Below, piece by piece: positions 45,101-53,891 of a stretch of DNA of 64,000 nt. Each line of letters begins with the position of its first letter. Position 1 is the stretch's first letter. A program made the position numbers and the translations under genes. Source of the stretch: Paucibacter aquatile (GTDB taxonomy: Bacteria; Pseudomonadota; Gammaproteobacteria; Burkholderiales; Burkholderiaceae_C); assembly GCF_002885975.1 (NCBI RefSeq), contig NZ_POSP01000003.1:2604001-2668000 (forward strand), given 5' to 3'. Under the pieces are notes generated by a model. It had not been told where the DNA came from. It made no database searches and saw only the letters and a list, made by a program, of their open reading frames with translations.

Positions 45101-47798
45101 TGCGGGCAGACAGCTGCAGATCACGAAGCAACCGCTCGCCGTCCGCATCCAAACTGCCTTGCGCTTTGGCAAGGGTCAGCCCGGCTTCGTCATGAACGCT
45201 CAGATGCACAGGTCCGAGCGGCAAGTTCTGGTGCTCAAAGTTGCCGTCCACATCAGCCACGATCTGTTCGACCAGCTGGATCTGGTCTGCCACGCCGGCG
45301 CGCACCAGCACGGGCCGGCCCGCTGCGGGTGCACCATTGCGCTGGAAGACACGACCGGCGGCCTGGGCCCCAAAACGGGCCGGCGCCACGGCCGTCCAAG
45401 CTTGCGCCAGGGTGGCACGGCCCGCCACGGTGATCAGCATGCCGTAACTTCCCAGATTGACTGCATCGGGCGTCAGCGGCGACACGATCAGGGTGTGACG
45501 GCCGCTGGCCCGCGCGAACAGGCCACGCAAGGCTTGCGCGGCCGGCGCCGCGTTGTAGGCGGGATCAAAGCCGCGGCCCTCGCCCAGCTTGGCGCCATCG
45601 GGTCCGTAAAGCTCCAGCTTGACGGCACGCGCGGCAGGCGTGCCCTCGGATTCCATGCCCAGCACGGTGGCGTCCATGGCTTCACCGGCTGCAGCCTCGA
45701 AGGAGAACAGAGAGCGCTGCTGCGTGATGCGCTGAGTCCCGCTGGCTTCGGCGGGGAAGTCGACCAGACGCTCCAGCGTCTGACCGTCGCTCGCGCTGTT
45801 CACCTCAATGGTGAAGGCTTGGACGCGACCCTTCCAGCGCAGCTCGAATTCATTGCTTCCCTGCGGCAGCAAATCGGTCTCGAGACGGTCGCCGGTGGAA
45901 CGCAGCAGACCGACGGCACAAGCCGAGGGGCAGACCGAGTTCTTGACAAAGAGCTGGGCATCGAGTGCGCCGAAGTTGGCTGCACCCATCACCGTGGCGC
46001 GCAGGCCGAGACGGGTTTGGACGATCTTGTCGTTGAGCTGGATTCGGACGTTCTGCAGGGTTCCAGGTGCAGCAGCACTCAGGTCGACATCGATCCGCCC
46101 GCTGGCGCCGTCGCTGGTCACTGCCTCCAGACGGTAGGCACGTGCGCCCAGATAGCGCCAGCCGAAGGCGCCGTCTGCGCGACTGCTGCCCGTAGCTGCA
46201 ATGCGCCAGGTCCGCAAGCTCTCGTCGTACCAGCTGAGTTGCAGCGTGGCGCCGGCGACTGCGGTCACGCCGTCTTTGGCGAAGACCTGGCCGAGCATGC
46301 CCAGTTGCGGGTCGAGCAGGAAGTCCTGCCGGCGCTCGCCACCAGGGCCCGAGGTGTAGATCCAGGTCTCGCGCACGAGCTCGGTCCCAAGCTTGAGTAG
46401 GAGCCGGTATGAGCTGTTGGCTGCCAGGCCGCGGAAGGCGTAGCTGCCGCTTCCATCAACAATTTGGCGCAAAGGCGCGCCCGTGCCGTCGCGCATCAGC
46501 TCCACGCTGACACCAACAGCGGGAGCACGGTTCGGTAGTTGCTGCACGTCGCCGACCAGGGTTGCCGCCAGGGCCGGGCTGGCTCCACCGCCACGCAGAA
46601 CAAAGGGCAGGAAGGAGCCGGCGCTGAGATAAGCAACGCCCGGCTCAGCGACATAGCCTGCGCTACCGCTCAGCACCGAGACCTGACCGGCGTTGACCTG
46701 GTCGAAGAAGGCGTCGCCATTCGAATCGGTGCGCTGCAACGGCAGTGAACCGCCCTCTACAGCGCGCGCATAGGCATCGCTGACGCCGACCTCGACACCG
46801 GGTTGAGCAGCACCGGCCGCATCCACAACCCGGACGCGCACCAAGCCAGTCCCCCCATTGAGCTGCAACTGCAGCTGCCCAGGCGCTACGCCGCCCTGGT
46901 GATCGAAATAGAACGCCGAACTGGCGGCGCGCCGCTTGACCCGATCGACCACCGTCACCTGCCCCGAACGGGAGGCGAGGAAAGGCAGATCAGTGAAACG
47001 AAAGTTTCCTGAAGCCTCGGTTCGAACCAGCTTGTCTTCATGGCCCGGGATGCTCAGGCGAACTTCAAGATTGCCCGCAGAGCTGCCATCAGCCTGAGAC
47101 ACGCGGCCGATCAACTGCGCCGGGCCGACCAGCTTGAGCATGCGGCTGGTGGTGACGCCATCATTCTCGGCCGTGATGGTCACGAAAGCCGGAATGGGCA
47201 TCATGGACGCAAAAGTCTGGAAGGAACTGCTCTGCAGGAAGACCTTGCCCTCATCATCGACGCCAACGAAACCGGCGGCAGAAGAGCGGTAGCCGGTGCC
47301 GCTGGCACGCGCTGTAACACTCTTCTCACTGCCATCCGGGTAGCGGGCCGTGGTCGAGCCGCGAAGCTGCGCATCCGGGCCGATCACGCTTTTTGAGAAT
47401 TCAAGCCGGAGCGAGCTGGGAACCGGCGTCTTCTGTCCCCAGACGATGGGGTCGGGGGTGATCAGCTGTTGCTCGAAGGCCGGGAAGGTCAGCGGGGTTT
47501 CACCAACAGTCCCGTCGTCGCATGTCACGCGGACGCGGAAGGGCTGCGCATGGGCCCCAACGCCAAACGGGGCAATGCCGCTGCCGGGCAGGTTCTCGAG
47601 CACGTAGTCGCCACTGGCGGTGAGCGGCGTGCTGCGGTTCTGGGCACTGGCAATGCAGCTGACGCCGGGCGCGGGCCCGGCTGCGGCCGGCCCCGTCAGT
47701 ACCAGCATCGCCGTCGCAACGCCACTCGGCAGCAACTTGCCCCAAGGGCGCATGCTGCCGGACAGCCTTGCAAACATATTGACCAAACTCGTTCTCAT
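42123..47798 (-). CDS. Giant exported protein of repeated carboxypeptidase-regulatory-like (CnaB-type) modules
   Basis: This 1891-aa protein has a signal peptide (cleavage near PAAAG, residue 41). After an N-terminal domain to about residue 235 come at least nine modules of roughly 80-110 residues opening with strings such as LIGRVSQADG, MLGQVFAKDG, AAGRVFQRNG, VTGRVMSATG, IGGEVLFQNG, VQGRVRNLSG, LKGRVSYADG and LQGCVTQADG. Each ends with a hydrophobic GxYxF/RFxFxxLP-type segment, as in carboxypeptidase-regulatory beta-sandwiches. The last 230 residues (from about VPEATAGFMFDEAG) form a different, non-repeated domain. The ATG at 47798 has GGAGGAG upstream. It is probably a surface fibre or adhesin-like protein, with no sortase or PEP-CTERM signal. 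Confidence 0.85.
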   Translation of the reverse strand: MRTSLVNMFARLSGSMRPWGKLLPSGVATAMLVLTGPAAAGPAPGVSCIASAQNRSTPLTASGDYVLENLPGSGIAPFGVGAHAQPFRVRVTCDDGTVGETPLTFPAFEQQLITPDPIVWGQKTPVPSSLRLEFSKSVIGPDAQLRGSTTARYPDGSEKSVTARASGTGYRSSAAGFVGVDDEGKVFLQSSSFQTFASMMPIPAFVTITAENDGVTTSRMLKLVGPAQLIGRVSQADGSSAGNLEVRLSIPGHEDKLVRTEASGNFRFTDLPFLASRSGQVTVVDRVKRRAASSAFYFDHQGGVAPGQLQLQLNGGTGLVRVRVVDAAGAAQPGVEVGVSDAYARAVEGGSLPLQRTDSNGDAFFDQVNAGQVSVLSGSAGYVAEPGVAYLSAGSFLPFVLRGGGASPALAATLVGDVQQLPNRAPAVGVSVELMRDGTGAPLRQIVDGSGSYAFRGLAANSSYRLLLKLGTELVRETWIYTSGPGGERRQDFLLDPQLGMLGQVFAKDGVTAVAGATLQLSWYDESLRTWRIAATGSSRADGAFGWRYLGARAYRLEAVTSDGASGRIDVDLSAAAPGTLQNVRIQLNDKIVQTRLGLRATVMGAANFGALDAQLFVKNSVCPSACAVGLLRSTGDRLETDLLPQGSNEFELRWKGRVQAFTIEVNSASDGQTLERLVDFPAEASGTQRITQQRSLFSFEAAAGEAMDATVLGMESEGTPAARAVKLELYGPDGAKLGEGRGFDPAYNAAPAAQALRGLFARASGRHTLIVSPLTPDAVNLGSYGMLITVAGRATLAQAWTAVAPARFGAQAAGRVFQRNGAPAAGRPVLVRAGVADQIQLVEQIVADVDGNFEHQNLPLGPVHLSVHDEAGLTLAKAQGSLDADGERLLRDLQLSARTTLALNLRLSDALLGDGPIGAVPLELVDELNQRRVDLLFEPAAVTATVETAVIGDRGTVKLVHPRNARIVAEREIVGDDGARIELDLALPTGGVTGRVMSATGDPVPASEVAAFDTEGRLLDQAVVDAEARFLFKVLPADANVRLLARDRALEIEVASELIVREGVQLTAVDLVLPTAAIGGEVLFQNGSPVAGANVEASFGTASSFQAMTDAQGRYEFRRVPAERPVTIRALHPANGQPVAVQAQGQRGEFVEAPQIYFEIVGASVQGRVRNLSGRALEGIQIVVANNGERASCTNWDDGSWPIPSRARARTAKVGGALTDGGEFSTRGVTDAEGRFLIPNVQSGPMVVSAAMGLICQVQEREIEVGAAGSSAQAGEFVFPDMGSVLLRIVDPAGQPIDVPNRYGGECPVRLTVSGPGIDQVSLPVPPLGGVRVEGVPFGTYTAELHECSDFLGRGQIEVKDSNPSNFDIVIPILKGRVSYADGSTLSYGYVSLRQRDAQGVWREVSSSLDGYDPFGNPKEPGTYYLFGGFTTGAYELWLRDHDSGVQRRWTGVFSQLPTEALNLSLPNMAQLQGCVTQADGIPAAPTHVRIFNEDLVGGYSVIGSREVTANGGCYRFDRAPAGDTVLHVFQGEELKAVQTFSLAPLSDKALVQRNVQYPTQGRAVVQAVNAQGQAMYNQRLILQPQQIEQALSYNDKEARSAGNGYATFNLMPGPYTANQLGSWWNDPSLGRSSLRVSAGSTVEAAVPNANSYKFGGTHDAPTVPEATAGFMFDEAGRLVSAGQVGHFNSWNGPQLLINGLPMPRSLGMDYQIGAREMAMGPFEYGNRLSIKRRLFVPAVGGYARQIETLTNGSAQTVTVRVEIAAQGDSYCDADRITEPQNSPERGYVAYEDCQVAGAHVYNGIASAAAVVKPSRVDLRSVRGRVTQWMLTLAPGQSAAIMHFHVLTPTADAAALALRADGLARLAEPGMLEGLSAEDRQNIRNFAIGQ

Positions 47799-47859
47799 GT
47801 TTCTCCTCCCGATCCGTATCGGTGACTGAGCAGCTCGGCGCTTTTCAGCTTCGGTCGAC

Positions 47860-48420
47860 TTACTTGACCAGCCTCTGCACGCGCTTCGTCTCGTTGCGCC
47901 AGCCCTGCATAACAGCCGATTCGACGGGCTTCATGGTGAGTTGATAGCCGTTTGGCGTCTTCGTCACCGCCACGGAATCAGTCAGTGCGACCTTGCCGTT
48001 CTCGGTCAGTGTGAATTCGACGAAAGTCAGATCGCGGTACTCGGCCTTGCGTTGCAGCTGCATCGCCCGGCCCTTAAACAGCGCGGCCCACTGCGTCAGG
48101 CGTTCGGCCTTGTTCCGACCCATGCGCTTCTCGTTCTCTTCGATCATGCGCACCGACTCCGAGTCCCAGCCGGCAAACGCGGCCTCCTCGTCGCCGGACG
48201 CCATGGCCCTGAGGTAGCGGATCACCGCCGCCTCGGGCGTAGGTGCGGCCGGCAGCTGCGCCCGGCCCACGTCCACCGGCGGCTGGTATTGGTAAATCTT
48301 GACCGGGTGCACCAGTTCCTCGATCACGTTGATCTGGCTTGGCGCGCTGGTTGGAAAGCCCTGCGCCATGCAGGCGGGCACGAAGGTGAGCAGCAGGCTC
48401 AGAAGGGCGACGGGTTTCAT
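47860..48420 (-). CDS. Small exported protein, NTF2-like region possible
   Basis: This 186-aa protein has a signal peptide (cleavage after CMAQ) and a linker, then residues 70-186, whose helix-helix-strand order (PTPEAAVIRYLRAMASGDEE, FAGWDSESVRMIEE, LTFVEFTLTENGKVALTDSV) resembles the NTF2/SnoaL-like fold of small periplasmic proteins. That resemblance is tentative and I name no family. Its start overlaps the upstream membrane-protein stop (ATGA), and the 1891-aa gene lies upstream in coordinates but downstream in transcription, 61 bp away. Confidence 0.7.
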   Translation of the reverse strand: MKPVALLSLLLTFVPACMAQGFPTSAPSQINVIEELVHPVKIYQYQPPVDVGRAQLPAAPTPEAAVIRYLRAMASGDEEAAFAGWDSESVRMIEENEKRMGRNKAERLTQWAALFKGRAMQLQRKAEYRDLTFVEFTLTENGKVALTDSVAVTKTPNGYQLTMKPVESAVMQGWRNETKRVQRLVK

Positions 48421-48902
48421 GATTTACGACTTCGTTGAGAGGCAGGCCAGGCCCGCCGTATGAAAGTCCATGCCACGGCAACCAAGGCGGCCAGGGCGAT
48501 GGCCCGCAGGGCGACGGCGACGATCACGGAGTTCCAGCCCCGCTGGTCGCCAAACCAGGCGATGCCGGGCAGCCCGCGCATCACCAGGGCTGGCTGGTCA
48601 CGGCAGTTGGCGGCAATCCAGGCTCGACCGCGCTCAACATCCTCGGGCCACTCACGCTTGCGGGGCGAGTCATCAAGTGGGCCAAAGGTGCGGAGAACCT
48701 CGTGAATCTGGCCTTGCCATTCGTACTGCATGCGCAGGTAAGCGAAGCCGCGGCGCGAAGCGGCTCCCGCCTCCCAGTTGCCCTCCAGGCAGCGTGCCGG
48801 CACAGGATGGAAGAGTTGGTCGCGCAGCAACCAGGTCAGGAATACCGAAGCGGCGCCGAAACAAAGCGCGGCGGCCAGGAATTGGATCAAGAAACCGCGC
48901 AT
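48417..48902 (-). CDS. Small membrane protein with helices at both ends (DUF3592-like layout)
   Basis: This 161-aa protein has an N-terminal helix (about residues 5-26), a soluble beta-rich middle with GFAYLRMQYEWQGQIHEVLR and two Cys, and a C-terminal helix (about 125-148). A membrane-flanked small beta domain of this kind is the layout of DUF3592 proteins; the match is by pattern only. It sits 3 bp after the giant 1356-aa gene and overlaps the next gene by 4 bp, so it belongs to the same transcript. Confidence 0.65.
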   Translation of the reverse strand: MRGFLIQFLAAALCFGAASVFLTWLLRDQLFHPVPARCLEGNWEAGAASRRGFAYLRMQYEWQGQIHEVLRTFGPLDDSPRKREWPEDVERGRAWIAANCRDQPALVMRGLPGIAWFGDQRGWNSVIVAVALRAIALAALVAVAWTFIRRAWPASQRSRKS

Positions 48903-48905
48903 CTC

Positions 48906-51900
48906 TCAGAATCCGATGGAAAAGGATGGCGTCTTGCCTTGATATACAGGGATCTGCAGGTCAAGGACCGTCCAATTCAAAAGGCCATACTGAATCGAAG
49001 ATTTGACGAAAACCTGGATGAAGGCGTCATCGCCTTCGAAGGGCAGCGAGCGTCCCACGGTGCCGCGCACATTCCAACCGAAATTGCCGGACAGCCCGAC
49101 ATCCAATGGCCGCAAATTGCCATCAACATCACCGACCGAGCCATCCAAGTTTTTCTGCTTGACTCTGAAATCGCTAGAGAAGGTCAGGGGCAGGAACTCC
49201 ACGGCGCCAGACACCTTGCCCAGCACTTCACCTTTGTCCGGGCATTCGTCATAGTTGCCAGCGACTGAGCCGCCGATATTGCCGCGCAGGACCACCGAGG
49301 GACCAGCCAGTGCATCCATGAACAAGAGGGTGGAGACCTTTTTGAGGATGGGGAGCAGCGGAACGCCGACCGCACCTTCCAACTGGCCTCCGCCAGTGAG
49401 TTCGACCTTGGTAGCGACACCACTCGCCTTGCGAACGCAGCAGCGCTCTTCTCCGGAGTACTGGACGCCAAAATTTCCGCCCAGATCGAACACGACACCG
49501 AGCGAACGGGTGATCACCTTGGCCTTGGTGCTGAGTTCGCCCGCAACGGCGAGCTGTCCGCCCATGCTGCCAATCTTGTCACCATCTGCCTCGGGCGCCT
49601 TGTCGCACTTGCCGCCCTTGCAACGTTTGCATTTGTTGCCACCACATTCTTTGCCTGCTTTGGCGGAGTCGGCCACGCAGGTCGGGCACGACGGCGATCC
49701 TCGGTTCTCAATCTTTTCGCATTCCGAGCATTTGGTCGCTGCGGTCTTGCAGTCGTCGTAACGACACAAACCGCCCCAACCGGCCTTGGTGACACCCGAA
49801 CCGGCATCGGTCACCAACCAGGCGCCATCGGCCGACACGGTCGCACGACCCATGGGCACATACTGACCAAGATCATGGTCCCACTGCACGACCGGCAGAT
49901 TGTCGCCAGGCTCTTCGAGCGTGCTGTTGGGCATCTGCACCTCAATGGGCGGATCGAAGCGCGTGCCCGCCGGCTGAATGGTCCAGGCCGGCACGCCGAA
50001 CTGTGCGCCGCCCGCCGGCGGCGCCATCGGCAGCTTGTCGGCCGTCACCGGGCTGACCACCAGCGTGCCGGTGCGCGAACCGTCCGGGAAGGTCACGCTA
50101 TTGGCCTTGACCTTCATCGAGAAGCCTTCAAGGCCGGGGATGGTCAGCACAACATCCTCGTTACCGCCAACCACCTTGGCCTCGCCCACCAGCAGCGCCG
50201 GCAGGTAGATCGCATGCGGCAGCTCATTCTTCTGCCCTCGCACCACATAGGCCTCGAAATGCAGGCTCGGCCATTGCGGCTTGCTGGGGTCGTTGCTGGG
50301 GTTGACCGCACGGCCGTCAACGAACAGGTCGATGCGCCCCGGCGGCACGTTACCGATTTCGAAATAGCCCTTGTCGTCACTGGTCGCGAGCAGGGGCGTG
50401 CGGCCGATGCTGACCTTGACGCCTTCCAGTGGCACACCCTTGTCGCTGTAGACGAAGCCGCCAAAGCTGGCCGGTCCGTCGCTGGCCTTCTTGGCACGGA
50501 TCACGAAGCTCGCACCACCCACGGTGCCGTTCGGGTCGTTGAAGTCCTCACCCAAGGCCGCGCGCGCAGCAATGCGCACGATGCCCGGCTCGCTGCCAAG
50601 ATACGGACGGACACCCACGAGACCGTTCTTGTCGGTGCTCAGCACGATGCTCTGCCCGTCGGCGCTGGCGAACGCGCCCGGCTGGTCGACAAAGAAGGCC
50701 TTGCCTTCTATGACACGGAACTCGACCTTGACGTTGGGCAGGTGGTTGTCAGCGTTGTCACGCACCACCGCGCTGAGGATCTCCATCACAGGCGCATCAG
50801 TCTCGCTGATCTGGTTCAAGCCCAGATCGGCGCGCAGGATCGCCGGTGTTCCCCGCTGCGAGTTGGCGGTGAACAGCACGCCTTCGCCGCCCAACAAGGG
50901 GGATGTCGCTCGAACAAGATTGGCGCCCGGACCGGCCTGCTTGCCGCTTCTGAACCAAACGGCAGCCCGGCCTTGCGCATCGGTACGGACCGAAACGGCG
51001 CGCGCGCTGTAGTGGGCATCGCCACTTGCAGTACGGCCCTGATTGGGGCTCAGCGAGCCGGTACCGCGTTCGACCAAGAACTCCACCGCCAGATCCTTGA
51101 CGGGCTCGCCGTCCTTGTCCAGCGCAAGCACAGTCAAGGGCTTCGGCAGTTCCGTGCGCCCCGGGCCGGTCTGGTCATGACCATCAACAATCAACAATCC
51201 GGCAAGGCCGGTGTCGGCCCGATGCACATCCAGGGTCTGCACGCGCTCGTTGCCCAGATGATCAAGCGCGCGGACCTTGATCCGATTCAAGCCCTCGCTC
51301 AAGGCCAAGCGGCTCAGCAAGAAATAGCGGTCCGCGACAGTCGCCGCTTGTTCAGCTTGATCGTTGACGGAGATGAAGACCTGGGGTTCCGGCGCGCCAA
51401 AAATTGCCTCAACCGCATCGTTGACCATGCCGCGGACGTCAACCCACGCGGCACGAGTGATCGTCCCCGCGCGCGGCGACTCCACATTCAAGATCGGCGC
51501 AGTCTGATCGACCGACACGCTGATCGATGCCGTACTGACCCGCCCCTGCAAGTCAGTGGCGACCACGTTCAGAAGATTGGCGCCCTCGTGGAGGAAAAAC
51601 CGCGGAAAACTGAAGCCGAGGCCGCTCGCATCGAGTTCGGCCGCTTGCTGATTGATGGCGACGGCTGCGACCGGTTTGCTCAAACGGCCTGTGACCAAGG
51701 TTGGACGCTCGACCGATCCCGTCAGATTGCCTGGGCTGCTGGCCTGCACTCGCCCTAGCACGGCCTTATCGGCCGGACTTGTCACCGTGATTTTGACTGG
51801 CGCGTTGTAATCCACTTCGGTGATCGTCGAACGACGTTGGCCGTCAGAGAACTCGACGGTGGCTGTCACCGTGTTGCGCCCGTCGACGAGATCAGCTTCT

Positions 51901-52976
51901 CCAGCAAAACGGTAGACACCATCCGCCGTGGCGCTACTGGCCGTCATCGGTTTGTCATTGAGCAAGGCGAGACGTGGGTAGCCCGCGTCGGAACTCGCGT
52001 CCACCTCCACGGCAATGCGAGGCTCGACGGACGTCTGACCACCTGCCGGGCTGACGATCGCGACCTTGTAGGCACGTGGTGCCGCGACATCAAAGCCCCA
52101 GACCGACTCGCCAACCGTCCCGGCCCGATTGCGGACGGAAACATACGCCGTATGGGCACCCGCCGACAAGGCCTGGGTCGGCGTGTAACTGACGCCTTGC
52201 GCGCTGATGCTGGCCTGAGCCGTGACATCGTTGCCGTCAAGCAGCAGACGGACCGAGCTTGTATCGATACCCGCAGGGTCGCTGAAGGTGGCCGCAATGC
52301 GCGGCTGCGCCCCGGCCGGCAGCACGGCATCCTTGGGCGTGAGACCACCCAACACCGGAGCAGCACTAACGATGACGACTGTTTTGCTGCTGCGAACCGC
52401 ATAGCCAGTGCTGTCCCGAACCGTCAGTTTGGCCTCGTAGCTGCCTGCAGATGCATAGGTCCAGCGCTGCGCCACTCCTGCGGCATCTGCCGCATCGACC
52501 ACGCCGTCCCCGTCAAAGTCCCACTCGTAGCGAGCGATGGCCGTCGCGACAGTGGGTGAAAACGTGATCGCAATTCCCGCCGGGCCTCCATTGGGAGCGG
52601 GCGTGAATGCGGCCTGCATCAGCGGCTTCGACGTCACCGTCCAGACCAGCTTGGACTCGTCCAAGGGCTTGCTGCGGTCAATACGGATCGTGAAGGTATC
52701 GCGGCTCGTCAGTGTGGCACCTGCAGCTACTTCACCAAACTCCAGTTGATCCTCGACCACCAGGATTGACACATCTGCGCTCTTGACCTTGGCCTTGACG
52801 TCGGACAGCGCCTCGCCCGGATTGCTCAGGCGCGCCTTCAGCACGTATTCCCAGATCGTCGCCGACACTCGCTTGCTGGAAACCTGGGTGTAGGTCCCCA
52901 CACGCGGCTCCGCCGCTTGAGACAGCACGGAAAACAGCGCGAGCAGGATGCCCGCGCCAAAGGCCCGAATTCTCAT
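48906..52976 (-). CDS. Giant exported multidomain protein (PKD, Ig-like, Cys-rich, possible C-terminal barrel)
   Basis: This 1356-aa protein has a signal peptide (cleavage after VLSQA). In order come an N-terminal beta domain, a PKD-like domain (YEWDFDGDGVVDAADAAG near 150), several Ig-like modules (250-620), invasin/Big-like modules (about 625-850, with GEPVKDLAVEFLVERGTGSL), and a carboxypeptidase-regulatory module (GGFVYSDKGVPLEGVKVSIG near 855). A PDGSRTGTLVV region and a cluster of about twelve Cys (roughly 1065-1125: CSECEK, CPTC, CKRCKGGKC) follow. The last 220 residues alternate polar and hydrophobic positions and end SFSIGF, an outer-membrane-barrel-like C-terminus. The ATG at 52976 has GGAGGGAGG upstream. 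Confidence 0.85.
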   Translation of the reverse strand: MRIRAFGAGILLALFSVLSQAAEPRVGTYTQVSSKRVSATIWEYVLKARLSNPGEALSDVKAKVKSADVSILVVEDQLEFGEVAAGATLTSRDTFTIRIDRSKPLDESKLVWTVTSKPLMQAAFTPAPNGGPAGIAITFSPTVATAIARYEWDFDGDGVVDAADAAGVAQRWTYASAGSYEAKLTVRDSTGYAVRSSKTVVIVSAAPVLGGLTPKDAVLPAGAQPRIAATFSDPAGIDTSSVRLLLDGNDVTAQASISAQGVSYTPTQALSAGAHTAYVSVRNRAGTVGESVWGFDVAAPRAYKVAIVSPAGGQTSVEPRIAVEVDASSDAGYPRLALLNDKPMTASSATADGVYRFAGEADLVDGRNTVTATVEFSDGQRRSTITEVDYNAPVKITVTSPADKAVLGRVQASSPGNLTGSVERPTLVTGRLSKPVAAVAINQQAAELDASGLGFSFPRFFLHEGANLLNVVATDLQGRVSTASISVSVDQTAPILNVESPRAGTITRAAWVDVRGMVNDAVEAIFGAPEPQVFISVNDQAEQAATVADRYFLLSRLALSEGLNRIKVRALDHLGNERVQTLDVHRADTGLAGLLIVDGHDQTGPGRTELPKPLTVLALDKDGEPVKDLAVEFLVERGTGSLSPNQGRTASGDAHYSARAVSVRTDAQGRAAVWFRSGKQAGPGANLVRATSPLLGGEGVLFTANSQRGTPAILRADLGLNQISETDAPVMEILSAVVRDNADNHLPNVKVEFRVIEGKAFFVDQPGAFASADGQSIVLSTDKNGLVGVRPYLGSEPGIVRIAARAALGEDFNDPNGTVGGASFVIRAKKASDGPASFGGFVYSDKGVPLEGVKVSIGRTPLLATSDDKGYFEIGNVPPGRIDLFVDGRAVNPSNDPSKPQWPSLHFEAYVVRGQKNELPHAIYLPALLVGEAKVVGGNEDVVLTIPGLEGFSMKVKANSVTFPDGSRTGTLVVSPVTADKLPMAPPAGGAQFGVPAWTIQPAGTRFDPPIEVQMPNSTLEEPGDNLPVVQWDHDLGQYVPMGRATVSADGAWLVTDAGSGVTKAGWGGLCRYDDCKTAATKCSECEKIENRGSPSCPTCVADSAKAGKECGGNKCKRCKGGKCDKAPEADGDKIGSMGGQLAVAGELSTKAKVITRSLGVVFDLGGNFGVQYSGEERCCVRKASGVATKVELTGGGQLEGAVGVPLLPILKKVSTLLFMDALAGPSVVLRGNIGGSVAGNYDECPDKGEVLGKVSGAVEFLPLTFSSDFRVKQKNLDGSVGDVDGNLRPLDVGLSGNFGWNVRGTVGRSLPFEGDDAFIQVFVKSSIQYGLLNWTVLDLQIPVYQGKTPSFSIGF

Positions 52977-53000
52977 GAGTCCTCCCTCCCTGTCAGCAGC

Positions 53001-53591
53001 TCAGGCTGCTGCCGGTGTTTTGCTTGATTTGCGATGCAATCGCGCACGCATGCCGGCGGCAGCGAGCAAGGCCAAAGCCAGCAGCTGCCACGTCTCGGGC
53101 TCGGGGACGGTCGCCCCGGCAGGCACGCTTCGGCCCTGGTACTGCAGGTCAAAAGACTGCGGGTCCCAGATCTTGAAGTCCTGAGCTCCGGGCTGACCGG
53201 AGCCCAGCCAGGTGAACTCAATCATGAAACTGGTGGCAATGCCGCCCCGACCCAGAACCCCAGTCGTCGTAAACACGTCGAACTGAGCTGGATCACCAAG
53301 GGTTGGAGCCAGAACCTGGCCATCCCAGCCCGCACTCAGCTGACGAATCACCAAACTCGATGCGTCGTACAGATGCGTTTCAAAGTCGATCGAAACCCAA
53401 GCGACCCCGTCATCAAAGCTCAGGTTTTCAACCTGATAGCTGTAGGCGTAGCGAGACGGAGCTGCCAGGGCCATCGTTTCGTAGCGCAAGACCACGGGAG
53501 AAGACCAGGCCAGCGCGGCCGACACAGCAAGCCAAGCGCCAATCATCAAGCGGAGCCCTGACTCCGCCACACGAGATCCCAGACCATTCAT
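53001..53591 (-). CDS. PEP-CTERM sorting-domain protein
   Basis: This 196-aa protein has a signal peptide (cleavage near LAWSS), a beta-rich body of about 130 residues without recognised family, and a C-terminal VPEPETWQLLALALLAAAG helix followed by a basic tail (RARLHRKS). This is the PEP-CTERM signal for exosortase processing. The ATG at 53591 has AAGGAG at 8 bases. It is the first gene of the eight-gene minus-strand cluster, 24 bp before the 1356-aa protein gene, so it is probably co-transcribed. Confidence 0.85.
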   Translation of the reverse strand: MNGLGSRVAESGLRLMIGAWLAVSAALAWSSPVVLRYETMALAAPSRYAYSYQVENLSFDDGVAWVSIDFETHLYDASSLVIRQLSAGWDGQVLAPTLGDPAQFDVFTTTGVLGRGGIATSFMIEFTWLGSGQPGAQDFKIWDPQSFDLQYQGRSVPAGATVPEPETWQLLALALLAAAGMRARLHRKSSKTPAAA

Positions 53592-53891
53592 CGACTGACT
53601 CCTTCAAAACTGCGCGGAGTCTAGAGCCCGAATGTGAATAAGTCCGTAACCTAAAACCCGAACGGATGTATCTAAATGCAAGTGAATGAATGCACGCCCT
53701 CTGAGCGGACGTTCACGCCACCATGCATATGAGGGGGGGGCAGGTGTTGCCTGCTGACGACGAAATTCGATGGCACAACAGCGTCAACCATCTTCAGCAA
53801 GCAGACGCACGCACGAATCTCACGCGGATACAAGGCTTTGGGCCTGCAGAGCGATATTCGATCGCGGCCGGCCCAGCGCATGGCTAAAGGG
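53592..53891. promoter_or_regulatory. Gap upstream of the eight-gene cluster, downstream of pntB
   Basis: These 300 bp contain no gene I can support. They must hold the promoter of the minus-strand cluster and the end of the pnt transcript. The part at 53620-53700 is A+T-rich, consistent with a promoter, but no clear -35/-10 pair stands out. A run of eight G occurs at 53733-53740. No terminator hairpin with T-tract is seen after pntB. Confidence 0.45.

Noticed and set aside
53733..53740. Run of eight G as a phase-variation tract
   Set aside because: It is about 140 bp from the nearest start codon, is not in a coding region, and I cannot place it within a promoter; one homopolymer alone is weak evidence.
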